Source: Hydnum rufescens UP504 (Eukaryota > Basidiomycota > Agaricomycetes > Cantharellales > Hydnaceae). Taken from it: a stretch of 52,077 bases of DNA. Within the stretch, counting starts at the first letter, position 1. The number at the start of each line of letters is the position of its first letter. The notes under the pieces were generated by a model. The model did no database searches. It saw nothing but the letters and a program-made list of their open reading frames with translations, and was not told where the DNA came from. This document shows positions 1 through 9,998 of this stretch, piece by piece. The position numbers and the translations under genes are program-made. The stretch lies in assembly GCA_014904985.1 (NCBI GenBank), contig MU129022.1:148843-200919 (forward strand), read 5' to 3'.

Positions 1-1070
1 AACATCCTCAGCCTTGCAGTGAAATCAAGCTGCGGATTAGAGGCCCTCCTCCATAAGCATCTCTCCTACATCTCCCCTTTGGACTCCACCAGTGTCATCT
101 GTGAATTGCTGGCTTCTGCCGTGCACACCTCACCTCTGGTCTCCCCCACATCGCTACTAGCCCATGGCACTTATGACATGGAATACTTCAGATGGGTAAG
201 CACTTGGGAGGTCTATGAGATTGTATTGGATGAAATATTGGCAGACTAGCCATTGCACTTAGTATATACAGGGGGGCACTGTAGTATAGTGATTATGTAA
301 TAGTATTGTACATATGTTGCACAACATTAGGGAGCTGCCACGGCAAGCCTGCAGCTTCTCCTGTTGAATTCTATGTTGTTTTACTCCCCAAAGTGAGTCA
401 AAGTAACACATCGTTCGTAGGAATGCAAGAATACGAGAACCGAGCAGTGAGTACTCACTATCAGTTAGACTGCTAACAATTGCTATTTTAGGTAATCCTC
501 TGCCTTCTTCCTGTCACTCAACCACTCCACTTCCACGTGAGGCCAGGCCAAATGGGAAGTGGGATTACTACCTAGCCAGGCTAGTAGGATCTTCAAGTCA
601 GTCAAACTAAGGATGCGCTGTGAAGCACATCCCTTCTATGCTCTTCTGGAACTTGCATGTCCACACTCCCTCAAGTCACACCTATTGTGTGCCTCCATCT
701 ACTCCCTCCCATCTTCTACCCTCCTGCTGCCCCTCCTATACTTTCTGTGCACTTCTCTTACTATGTGTCCAATTACTCTCAGTTTACGACGATCTACTTG
801 TCCAATTTATAACACTTTATTACATAACCCCCCCCCCCACTCCTTTTTTTCATTCACTGCTGATGGAATTTTTCTCTGTTCTGATGGAGATTTGATCTCT
901 GTGTTGGGATGGATCAATCTTGCCTTGACTACATAATCCATATGATGTATATAGCTTGGGGTTCCCCAAAATTCCAAAAGGGTTTTTCTCTCCTGCCAAC
1001 ATGGTTCTCAATGCAGTGTGCTAGAAGATCATGCATTCTTAGCCTCTTGTGATCTTGTTCTTGGATGAGG
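1..1070. other. Intergenic or decayed repeat sequence
   Basis: No convincing gene. The longest open frame is 76 codons (19-249, plus) and matches no family I recognise. A G-run followed by TG at about 280-291 could be a polypurine tract and LTR start, but no partner LTR or duplication was found. A C-run and pyrimidine-rich stretch lie near 700-850. Confidence 0.4.
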
Positions 1071-1079
1071 ATTAACTAA

Positions 1080-2513
1080 CTAATTTCTCTGAAGAATAGC
1101 CAAGGAGTCAAAACAGGCTTAACTTAATCAATGACTGGCAAACTTTGTATTGTGGTTTGTTTGGCATGGGAATTTGTGACCTCATTTATACCATCCTCTA
1201 TGAGCTCTGGAATTATGTAGTCAACAAAGCATTGGCTGAAATGACATGAAACATATATGGTTGCCACAGTCAGGTTTTGCCCAATTTGTGCAAAACCTAA
1301 ACCTGACCAGGTCCCAAAATCACCCATGGGGGCAAAACCTGAACCTGACCTGAGGTTCAGTTCCATTCAGGTCAGGTTCAGGTTTAAACTGTGTTTAAAC
1401 CTGAAACCTGAGGTATGGGAGAAGCCAACATTTTCAGGGGGCTACTACAGAATATCTAGACCCTCTGCTCAAGGCTCTGCCTCTGCCACTCCCTTTATAT
1501 CCTGCTTTAGATCCACATCTCCTTCCTGGCCCCCTTTCACTTCAATTTACTGCTCACACATCTTCTGGAGATGGTACTTAGTCACTGCATTCTGTCATGT
1601 GACTTGTGACCTGCACCAATTACCTCATTTGATTGCTGAGTCATGTGACTTCTGACTCCAGAACTATAGTCACATCTGTATATTGCCAGATTTGGTGCCA
1701 GAATAATGGTCAATTTACATGGAATGGAACCTACATCCTACCTTTCAGGTTCCAGTTTAAACCTGGTTTGAGACCAGTTTTTGGACTCAGGGCAAGGGCA
1801 AAACCTGAACCTGACCTGAAGAGAATCAAATGAAACCTGACCCCAATGGAACCTGACCTGGGTCAGGTTCAGGTTTAAACTCAGGTTCCACCAGTTTAAA
1901 CCTGAACTGCAGTATCCATAAACACACAATAAGAGATGCCATCCTTTCCCACCTCACTGAGACCCAGATATCACATGTTTTAATGTTGGCAAACCCAGAA
2001 ATGATGAGACACCTATAGGGGTATTTTTTTCTGACCTAAGGAACAAATCTTCATGTTTATGAGCATGCTCTTGTTATTTTGATCTTTTAAGTTGATAATT
2101 TCCATGCTTGAGGTGTGTATTCTAGAGGTCTTGACATAAATTCTTGGGCCAAACAAGCCATAATATAAAATTTGCCAGTTGTACAGTGGAATCACATGAG
2201 GGGTGATATGTGGAGTTCCAAGGTGTCAAACTATGAACAATAGATAGGTACATGAGGGAATGAAAAAGGAAAACACCTGGAGTTCTGAGGTGTCAAACTG
2301 GGGGACATCCTTGATACCTCTCAGGTATATATAGGGCATCTGGTGATTAATCTCTGGATGCTATAACTGCACTAGCCAAATAGGGAATAGGGAGAATAAC
2401 AAATGATGTGAAGCAGGAGATGGAAGATCAAATTGAATAATTGTCACATCTCAACAGGTTGTTGATTAAGTTAAGCCCATTTTAACTCTTTGGCTATTCT
2501 TCAGAGAAATTGG
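1080..2513. repeat. Inverted repeat pair, candidate TIR element
   Basis: Arms of about 52 bp at 1080-1131 and 2462-2513 are reverse complements with few mismatches; both contain the core TTTCTCTGAAGAATAGCCAA. They enclose about 1.4 kb without a gene. Long terminal inverted repeats of this size resemble Mutator-like non-autonomous elements, but I found no clean target duplication, so the class is inference. Confidence 0.5.
1256..1920. repeat. Diverged relative of the 2631-3102 MITE
   Basis: It begins TATGGTTGCCACAGTCAGG and ends with a diverged inverse of the same end (TATGGATACTGCAGTTCAGG when reversed). The interior is full of AACCTGAACCTGACC and its reverse complement, as in the element at 2631-3102. 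No target duplication is visible. It also overlaps the interior of the larger inverted-repeat pair. Confidence 0.45.
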
Positions 2514-3510
2514 GTTACTTAATCAATGACTGGATAGGAGTCTGGATTAACCCTATCATACTGAACACATGCTATTGACCTTAGACACTGAAAATTAAGA
2601 TTTCAGCCAGCACACTACTATGCTTGGCTGTATGGTTGCCAAAGTTACAAACCTGGAAAACTTGAGTTTGAACCTGAACCTGACCTATGGTCAGGTTCAG
2701 GTTTTGCCCTCATGGGTGATTTCAGGTTTTGGGCCCCATTTCAGGTTCAGGTTCAGGTTCAAACCTAAACCTCTAGTAGTCTTCACAGTAGATGGAACAA
2801 GTGCTTCAATGACTCATGGCTAAGTGTTGTTGTTTTTAAGGACTATAATGGCCTAAATACACTTTGCATGAGGTTGTGTGTTTGGCTTTGCTTCAAAGTA
2901 ATACATTTCTCAACCAAGGAACCTGCTTACATAATTCTGGATTATGGTCAACATCAGTACTCAGGTCAGATATCCCTAATGTTTGAGGGGGTTCATGATT
3001 TCAGGTTCAAACCTGGTTTAAACTAGAACCTAACTCATGGTCAGATTCAGGTTTTGCCCAAATGGGGGAAAATCTGACCTGAACCTGACTTTGGCAACCA
3101 TACTTGGCTGAGAGAAAGGTCTGAAGGTCACATAGTGGGGCCCCATTTGGGCCCAAGTGATGCAGAAAATATGAAAGAGTGTTAAGGACTCATTCTGGGG
3201 CCTTGTTTGGGTGCAATGGGGCCCCATGTGTGAGATATCTACAGTGAAATCACACAGAGGGTGATATCCAGAGTTCTGAGGTGTCAAACTAAAGAAATGG
3301 ACAGATACATGAAGGAAAGACAAAAGGGGAAATACCTAGAGTTCCAAGGTGTCAAACTGAGGGAGATCCTCTGGATCTCTGAGGTGTATATAAGGCATTA
3401 GGAGATTGATCTCCAGATGCCATGAATCATGCTAGCCAAATAAGGAATAGGGGTAAATAAAAAATTGGCAAAACAAGAGATGGAATATCAAATGGAATAC
3501 CCACATTGAC
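2190..3510 (+). repeat. Direct repeat pair of about 260 bp, possible LTR pieces
   Basis: Sequence at about 2190-2430 recurs at about 3240-3500 in the same orientation, with shared blocks such as GGTGTCAAACT twice per copy and a TATA-like stretch (AGGTATATATAGGGC and GAGGTGTATATAAGGC). A promoter-like TATA in a direct repeat suggests LTR fragments, but the ends are not definable. The MITE at 2631-3102 lies between the copies. Confidence 0.4.
2631..3102. mobile_element. Non-autonomous hAT-like MITE with 8-bp target duplication
   Basis: The ends are inverted repeats, TATGGTTGCCAAAGT at the left and its reverse complement at the right. Both flanks carry the 8-bp copy CTTGGCTG (2623-2630 and 3103-3110), which fits hAT-type insertion. 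The interior is composed of alternating AGGTTCAGG and CCTGAACCT motifs and encodes no transposase. The 8-bp duplication and matching ends are seen directly; the hAT assignment is from family knowledge. Confidence 0.75.
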
Positions 3511-4189
3511 ATTATTCATGCTCATTTTCTGATATTTAAATATCAATTTCCCATTGTTCCTATGCCTAGCTAGGGATCAAATAGTGCCAGAGATTTGATA
3601 CATACCATAGGTAGGAAATATGGTTCACCAGCCTGCTTCCAGCTGATTTGTCTCTTATTACATAAGCAGCTTCATGATAGCTAGTCACAGCAGGACACAA
3701 CAATGTATCTTTTTACCTGCTGTTCAAAGTGTGACCTGGATACATGAATACTCCTGTCTACACTGGTCCCTGAGATCTCTCCAATCCCCAAAGGGGCTGG
3801 AAGCCAATTTCTCTCCATCAATTAACTTCCCATGGGACTACCTGTCACCTATTGTTAACAGGCTACAGGGTAAGGGCCAATTTGTAATTCCCTTGTTAGG
3901 CTGGCAGCCATTCAACTACTAATTTGGATACTCCTGGATTAACAGCACTGGATAATCTATCCACCCTCTCTCTTCCTTCCTTTCCCAGATTTGGCAGATT
4001 AGGCAAGATTTAGTTTGATTCATTTGTATTTATATTTCTTCAGTGCCCACATTGCAGCATGGCCCAGACAGTAGTTCCCTTTGCCACATAGTTGATTTTT
4101 TTAAGTGACATATTGTTTTAACCAGCACAGCCACCCCACCCTCAGTTCCTGAGGGCATCAGAAACCTGATGAAACCTGGTGAAGAGCAA
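3511..4189. other. Non-coding stretch, nothing recognised
   Basis: Short open frames on both strands (the longest about 80 codons) show no recognisable motif. AT-rich and low-copy in appearance within this window. Confidence 0.4.
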
Positions 4190-4690
4190 AGAACACAGAG
4201 TGCCAGCCCTGAAGTGATGGGAAGGCTTGTCCTAGAGACCTCACCCCATCCATTACACAAGATCCATGCATTTGAATTGGCTGAAATTTTTGGGAGATGA
4301 TGAGGATAGTATGTAGAAAACTTCCACCAATTTTCAACTGAATTGGTGAGGGAGAACTTGCATCCCCCCCAAAGTGATTGGAAGGTGTGTTATAGAAACC
4401 TTCCCCTGTCCATTACATAAGATCTATGCATGGGAATTGGCTGAAATTTTAAGGAGAGGGTGACAATAGTATCTGGAAAGTTTTCACAAATTTTCAGCCA
4501 AATTGGTGGGGGGAATCTTATATGTGCTAAAGTGACTGGAAGGCTTGGAATTGAAAGATTGGAGTGTGAATTACACAAGATCTGTGCATGGGAATTGGGA
4601 GAAATTTTGAGGAAATGATGAGAGGGGTGGGTAGAACATCTCCACCAATTTTCAGCCGATTCTGTGATGGGGGCATGACATCCTGTAGCG
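4190..4690 (+). repeat. Three diverged tandem repeats, about 155 bp
   Basis: Three successive units share AGATCTATGCATGGGAATTGG-type starts, GGCTGAAATTTT, then CACCAATTTTCAGCC and AAAGTGATTGGAAGG-like blocks. Similarity is moderate, so the array is old. The GGCTGAAATTTT motif recurs between 5.2 and 6.4 kb. Confidence 0.5.
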
Positions 4691-4699
4691 AGGGGCAGG

Positions 4700-5060
4700 G
4701 GGAAATTGACTTGGGCGCAGGTCTTATATCTCATCAACCAGGGCACCCATAGACATCCAAGTGGTATCAAAATTATCCTACAGATGTCCTCTCCAATATA
4801 ATTCCACTCCCATCTTCATTCCAGCTCACATCACTATAACAACCACAGGGCGCAGGTCTCTTTCCACCCATATCTCCTCAACCAAGCTACTCCCACACTT
4901 CTTTTTGGGCTCAAAATGACCACCCAGATCATACCTACAATTTGGTACCATTTATGTCCCTGTTGCGGCCCTTAAAGACCTAGGGCGCAACAGGGCGCAG
5001 GTCTTGTGACCCCTGCAGGGCCTCAACCAGGGCAGCTAGAGCTTAGTGAGTACCACCATT
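4700..5060 (+). repeat. Three spaced copies of a GGGCGCAGGTCT block
   Basis: GGCGCAGGTCT followed by a CTCAACCA-like block occurs at about 4713, 4850 and 4993, spaced by about 140 bp. The surrounding sequence is diverged. No coding function is apparent. Confidence 0.4.
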
Positions 5061-6639
5061 AGAAAGCCTCAGATGTAGGCTACCCAGACACAGGTCAAAG
5101 TCCCTAGGGCACAGTAAATAACAGTGTTATTTATGCCCCATAAGAGATTGGAATGTTCTGAAATTTGAATCATACACTGTTACATACTACTACTACAGAT
5201 GGCAACAGCTTTCATACAGATTGGATCACTGAGTGAAGCAGGGGGAAGGGGGGATCTTGATCATGTGACCAATGTCAAAAGTGCTTAGAATGGGCTGAAA
5301 TTTTGGGCCTGAGCCTCAAATGGTGGCCGGGTGTGGCCTACAAAAAATGGGAGTGATTGGAGCTCTGGAAGTGCCCCAGTTGGAGGGGGTATGTCAGTGA
5401 AACTTGAAAATATTATGGAAACTCTCACACTGGAGTCATGAGTCTGAAATTTTGGGGAATGTTATGAATGTATTTGGATGACCTAAGGGTGAATTTTCAG
5501 GGCCATTGCATGGATGGAAGGCTCTGGGGAGGAAATTATTATTTAGGGGGAGTCCTGTGGAGTAGTGCCTAGATGGAGTCCAATCAGGCTGATATTTGGT
5601 ATGTGTACTCCCCATATATGTATGAAACTATTGGCATTGTATTAGAGCAACCTCTGCTCTACATCTTATATAATTGACTTTTGATCTTCCTCCCCCTCCC
5701 CCTGAATTTCAACCACTTCCACACATCCAATGTATTTCATTTTTGGATATAGTCAGTGTTATAATATTCTAAGCCTATTCCACTTAGTTTGGTCCTAATG
5801 TGGAGTGTTCTACATTTATGGTAGGCTTTTGTTCCCTTTTTGCCTGAAATGGGAGTTCAATGCCTAGAAGTAAACAAAATAAGCTGATTCTTGGCACATA
5901 TTTATTTGATTACATGGTCATACTCCATGTAAAATTTCAAGTCCATATCTTGTCTGTAGGGGGAGTAAATCAATTTTCAAGGTTGAAACCTATTTGCCTC
6001 ATATCTCTGTACCTACTGCATGGATTGGGCTGAAAATTGAATATGTTCTTCACCTGAGCAGTGTCTAATCACATGCCAAGTTTCAGAATAGTCTGCTCAT
6101 TGGGTATTTTTTGGCAATTTTCACTGCCTCTGGTATCCATTGTCCAGTTCCCTACCTTAAAGTGGGTGGATTGGGATAATTTTTGGCACATAATTAGTAC
6201 ATTTATATTATCATACTCTGTGCAAATTTTCAAGTTCCCAGGTATTCTGTAAGGGGAGGAAATTAATTTTCAGTGTCCAAACTTGTTTTCCTCATATCTC
6301 AATACTTACTGATCAGAATTGGCTGAAATTTTAATATGTTCTTCACCCTAATAGTCCCCAATCATGTGCCAAATTTCAGAATGAACCGCCCAGCAGTTCA
6401 GATCCGGCAAGTTCCGCAATTTCTGGTATTCATTTTACTGCCCCCATCTCTCCAGGCACTAGCCACTTGCTCTGGGCCTGGTTTCTTCACTCAGCCAGGG
6501 TCCTTAGGGGTCCCTCCACCCATCCCAGGCACCTCCCCCTGGTCCTGGGCCTCCATTGGGCTGGATGGCTAAATATTATTTGGATGTACTTCATCCAATT
6601 TCCGCATTTAGGCTTTTTTTTAAATAAGAAACACTTTAT
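5061..6639. other. Non-coding repeat-derived stretch
   Basis: No gene is supported. A segment at about 6010-6110 (GGGCTGAAAATTGAATATG, then CACATGCCAAGTTTCAGAA) recurs at about 6315-6420 in diverged form, so this part contains an old direct duplication of about 300-bp period. The open frames at 6061-6658 lie within it and look like chance. Confidence 0.4.
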
Positions 6640-7225
6640 TATGACTAGATGTGTCTAGACATGACTATAGACATGACTAGACATGTCTAGACATGACTAT
6701 AGACATGACTAGATGTGTCTAGACATGACTATAGATGTGACTAGACATGTCTAGACATGACTATAGACATGACTAATGATCTCCCCCTGAGCAGATGCCT
6801 TTGTTCTAATTTAGACACTAGTAGACATGCATCCACAATAGCACCATTATTATTGGATTATTATTGGATCTAGACAGCATTAGACACCTATTAGTACTGC
6901 CACCAGAGGTCTTGGGCTCAAAATGTTGATTTAGACACCAGTAGACACACAGTAAGGATGACAGACACCTCTAAGGCTCCAGAAAATATCTTATTAGACA
7001 TGCCTAAATTGGACCTGTAACACTCTCCAGCCAGTGAACAAACCCTCCCGGGCAGTGCCTGTGGCGGGCTATTTTAGACATGTCTATATAGTGAACTTAG
7101 AAAAAAAATTCCCAAAAATACCCCTCAGGTGTGTCTTAGACATGCCTATACTCAGAACACCTCTTAGGTGGTTTGCAGATGCAAACTCAAACCACCTAAG
7201 AGGTTCTATTTTGAGGGTGCATTAG
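6640..7225. repeat. Array of AGACATGTCT palindromes and a strong hairpin
   Basis: At 6640-6780 the 10-bp palindrome AGACATGTCT and variants (GACATGACTATAGACATGAC) repeat about every 20-30 bp, with further single copies up to about 7145. A separate hairpin at about 7160-7205 pairs ACCTCTTAGGTGGTTTG with its exact reverse complement across a short loop. No gene is present. It may be a nest of small foldback elements. Confidence 0.6.
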
Positions 7226-7264
7226 GTGGTAATACCATGAAACATGGTTTTCAGCTCAACAACT

Positions 7265-7440
7265 AGTGATGAAAGAAGAGCATGGTGATTACATAAAATA
7301 TTATGTAATGTGTGGTCATGCAAGGCATGACCAGGCATATTTTCAATACAGTATGGTCATGCTTTGCATGACCATGTAATATTTCTATTGGGTGATTGTG
7401 TAATGTGTGGTCATGCAAAGCACAACCACCCCATGCAAAG
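7265..7440. repeat. Small foldback sequences around TGGTCATGC palindromes
   Basis: TGGTCATGCAAGGCATGACCA (about 7312-7332) and TGGTCATGCTTTGCATGACCA (about 7353-7373) are near-perfect short palindromes. TGTAATGTGTGGTCATGCAA occurs twice. This looks like remnants of a small inverted-repeat element. Confidence 0.45.
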
Positions 7441-8068
7441 GGGGCCTTTACAAAAGACCCTTTGTGTAGAGCTTGAGGATCTGGCCACAAAGGTTTGTGG
7501 ATGCTAGAGAACTTGGGGAAACCATGAATTGGCTCAAGGATGTTGTAAAGGGACTGAAACACATCAAAAGTCACATAGATACTGGGATTTCCAAGGCTCT
7601 GGGGCTGACCAAAGGACAAGAGGTGTCCAGAATGAAGGTTCTCCCACGTTTTGTTGAGTATGCTGGACCTGGGACAAGGACAGAGCACACTTGAGACTGA
7701 GAGTGTGCAGATGAATTCATTGAATGTCACTTGAAGTCCTGGTAGGTCAATATTCACCATTTTGAGATACTTGAGAACATTTGCAAGGGACCAAAGATGT
7801 ATTGAATTCCCTGTCAAATAATAAATAAGTATAAGAAGTAATAGTGAAAAGAGGGCTTGCATATGTCAATGCATTGTGAAGGTGCAATTTGGCTGCATGA
7901 GGCCTTTGGAGCTCCAGTCATTGAATGCAGCATTCTTGGTGACAATGAGAATGACCCATGTGAACTAAATGACAAGGAAACTGCTAGGATGATTGAATTT
8001 GTCCTTGAGAGTGATTAAATCTTGAGGTTGGTGAATAGAGGTAGAGTCTTGATGTTTCCATCCTTATC

Positions 8069-8772
8069 TGTCAGGGCCATGCTGCGACGAGGGCACCAAA
8101 CAAATGTAAACACAAATAATTCCGGCTAAGTCCGGTGTAAGTCTGGCTAAGTCCGCAAGAATCCGGGCAAGAATGAGATAAGGAGGTTAGGGATGTCAGA
8201 GGAGCGGTCCAGCTGCCCAGAAGGGACTAGGCGGAAATGAGCACAGCAGTCCTTAAGCTCGTGGAGTCGACTGGATAATACTCGGAGCTGTAGTCCGGAG
8301 TAACAGCGGAAATCCTGAGATTATGTAATATGAATACGGAATACATGAAGGCTGACCTGTAGTCCGGAGTAACAGCGGAAATCCTGAGAGACCAAAGCTG
8401 GGGTCTCTGGACTTCGCTCTCGGACTACTTATACATGATGACTATACTACGGGGGAGTGATCGCTAAACTGTGGGTGGTTACAAGGGGGCGGGAACAGGA
8501 ACAGGAACAGGAACTCGGCCAGGGGGCAAACCGGAAGCAATGGGAAATGAAAGGGAAATGAAACCAGATAGGGTTGGATCAGAGTCAAACCGGAAGCAAA
8601 GTGGACTTGGGCGAAGGAACTAAGTGGAGAACTGGACTGGAGGTGGGTGGACAAGGACCGGAGTGATCCGGAGTGGACTGGAGTGGACCGGAGTGGACTG
8701 GAGTGGACCGGAGTGGACCGGAGTGGACCAGAGTGGACCGGAGTGGACCGGAGTGAGGGACAAACCCTGACA
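8069..8772 (-). mobile_element. Solo LTR of a Ty3/gypsy-like retrotransposon
   Basis: The ends are TGTCAGGG (8069-8076) and CCCTGACA (8765-8772), the TG..CA inverted ends typical of LTRs. The 5-bp sequence TTATC stands on both sides (8064-8068 and 8773-8777), a standard integrase-made duplication. No internal retrotransposon sequence follows, so this is a solo LTR left by recombination. The minus strand has a TATA-like TATAAGTAG near 8425, so minus is the likely transcription direction. A 34-bp block (TGTAGTCCGGAGTAACAGCG...) occurs twice at about 8290 and 8358. Confidence 0.8.
8655..8757. repeat. 10-bp minisatellite within the solo LTR
   Basis: GGAGTGGACC and variants (GGAGTGGACT, AGAGTGGACC) repeat about ten times. 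The frames open on both strands here are products of the repeat. Confidence 0.85.
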
Positions 8773-9049
8773 TTATCTGAGATGAAGAGAAGCACTATTA
8801 CCAGCCACCTGTCTGTGAGCTCAAGCTCTGCAGACTTGTAGATGGCAAGAACATCACTCAAGACTTTGTCTTCTCTGGGCTGCACATTTTCACAATGCAA
8901 ATTGAAGGTGAGGAGTCCCCATCCACACAATAAAAGGATTGATATTAGTGAGGTGGTAGCATGATACCAGTTGGTGCTAACATCCCAATGTGCCCATCCC
9001 AATTTTTGAAGAAGTTGCAAAGCTGCATCTACAGAGGTGTTCACAGTAG

Positions 9050-9335
9050 TGATACTGGAGCAAAAGTGTGACACAACTGAAAAATCAAAACTAGGAAAAA
9101 CTTGGCAAAACTGGGCAAAACTGGAACAAAAGTGCAGTTTTGCTCCAGTTTCATGAAGTGGCTCCAGAGGTCCAACTGGCAGAAAACTGGAACAAAACTG
9201 GACTTCACCCAGTTCTGTAAAGTACAGCCACTTCCTGGGGGCTGTCATCAAATCCATTGTATCACTGCAAAAACAAAACTGGCACTTGTGTCACACTTTC
9301 CCTTTCAGTTTTGCTCTAGTTTTCTCTACTCTGAA
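9050..9335. repeat. Candidate inverted-repeat element with AAAACTGG motifs
   Basis: CTGGAGCAAAAGTGTGACACAA near 9055 is matched, inverted and with an insertion, by TTGTGTCACACTTTCC and TTTTGCTCTAG near 9290-9325. AAAACTGGAACAAAA and its inverse recur inside. No target duplication was found. Confidence 0.4.
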
Positions 9336-9998
9336 GCCCCCTAATGTTGAGAATTGCAGTCATGAATAACAAGGCAAGAGCTCACAAGCAACAATGTGAG
9401 TGAGAGTCCTCATTATATCATGAATGCTTGGGATGAGATTGGTTGTAACTCCATTCTCAGAAACAATGCAATTTGTCTTGCCTGGATAGTTCAGGTTCAG
9501 ATGTGGAATATGGAGCCAGGGCATCCCATGAGAGCCAGGTGTGCATTCATGTTTGGTCTAGAAAAGATGACAACTAACACTATCAAACAACAGCAGAAGG
9601 AGGTCCCAGACAGATACAGCAGAGTCTACTTAATAAGAGACAAACCTGACTGTAAACTGGGGCAGCACCAAACTCCTGTGGAGAAGCTTTCCACCAGGTG
9701 AAGTAAGAAGTCAAAAAGAAAGAAACCACAGGAAGAGTGAGGGGTGTGGTAGAAATGGGACTGATTGCTGAGCACTACCAGATCTGCATTAGCAATAGGT
9801 CTCCAGCATGGGGAAATGGATTGATGGGAAAGGTATCCCTCACTGTTATCCTATTACAACCTCACTCCTATGAGAAAATAGGAATTCTGGTCAGGGATTG
9901 AGGAGTAGCATTTAGTGGTAACTTTACCAGTCATGGATATCCTGAGATTGGGAACATTTATAAGTGAGAAGATCATCAACAGGCAGTGAGAGACTTAA
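9336..9998. other. Non-coding stretch
   Basis: A 101-codon plus-strand frame (9396-9701) is the largest; it has no motif I recognise and no splice context. Nothing else is supported. Confidence 0.35.

Larger units (their letters stand above)
7441..9000 (-). pseudogene. Minus-strand gene remnant split by a solo LTR, product unknown
   Basis: On the minus strand a frame at about 8990-8778 reads as plausible protein, with a hydrophobic stretch (ISILLLCGWGLL) followed by a hydrophilic part and a second hydrophobic stretch (RWLVIVLLFISD), like a multi-pass membrane protein. The frame runs into the solo LTR at 8772. On the other side of the LTR, from 8068 downward, it resumes as KDGNIKTLPLFTNLK before a stop. 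Further fragments at 7862-7440 may be later exons. I do not recognise the family. The interruption is seen directly; a single ancestral gene is inference. Confidence 0.35.

Noticed and set aside
8069..8110. TGGTGCCCTCGTCG (minus strand, about 8104-8091) as a tRNA primer-binding site, with the LTR ending before it.
   Set aside because: The TG..CA ends at 8069 and 8772 with the TTATC duplication show that this sequence lies inside the LTR.
8442..9257. 271-codon minus-strand frame as one protein.
   Set aside because: Its end translates the solo LTR and its start translates an inverted-repeat region; only the middle looks coding.
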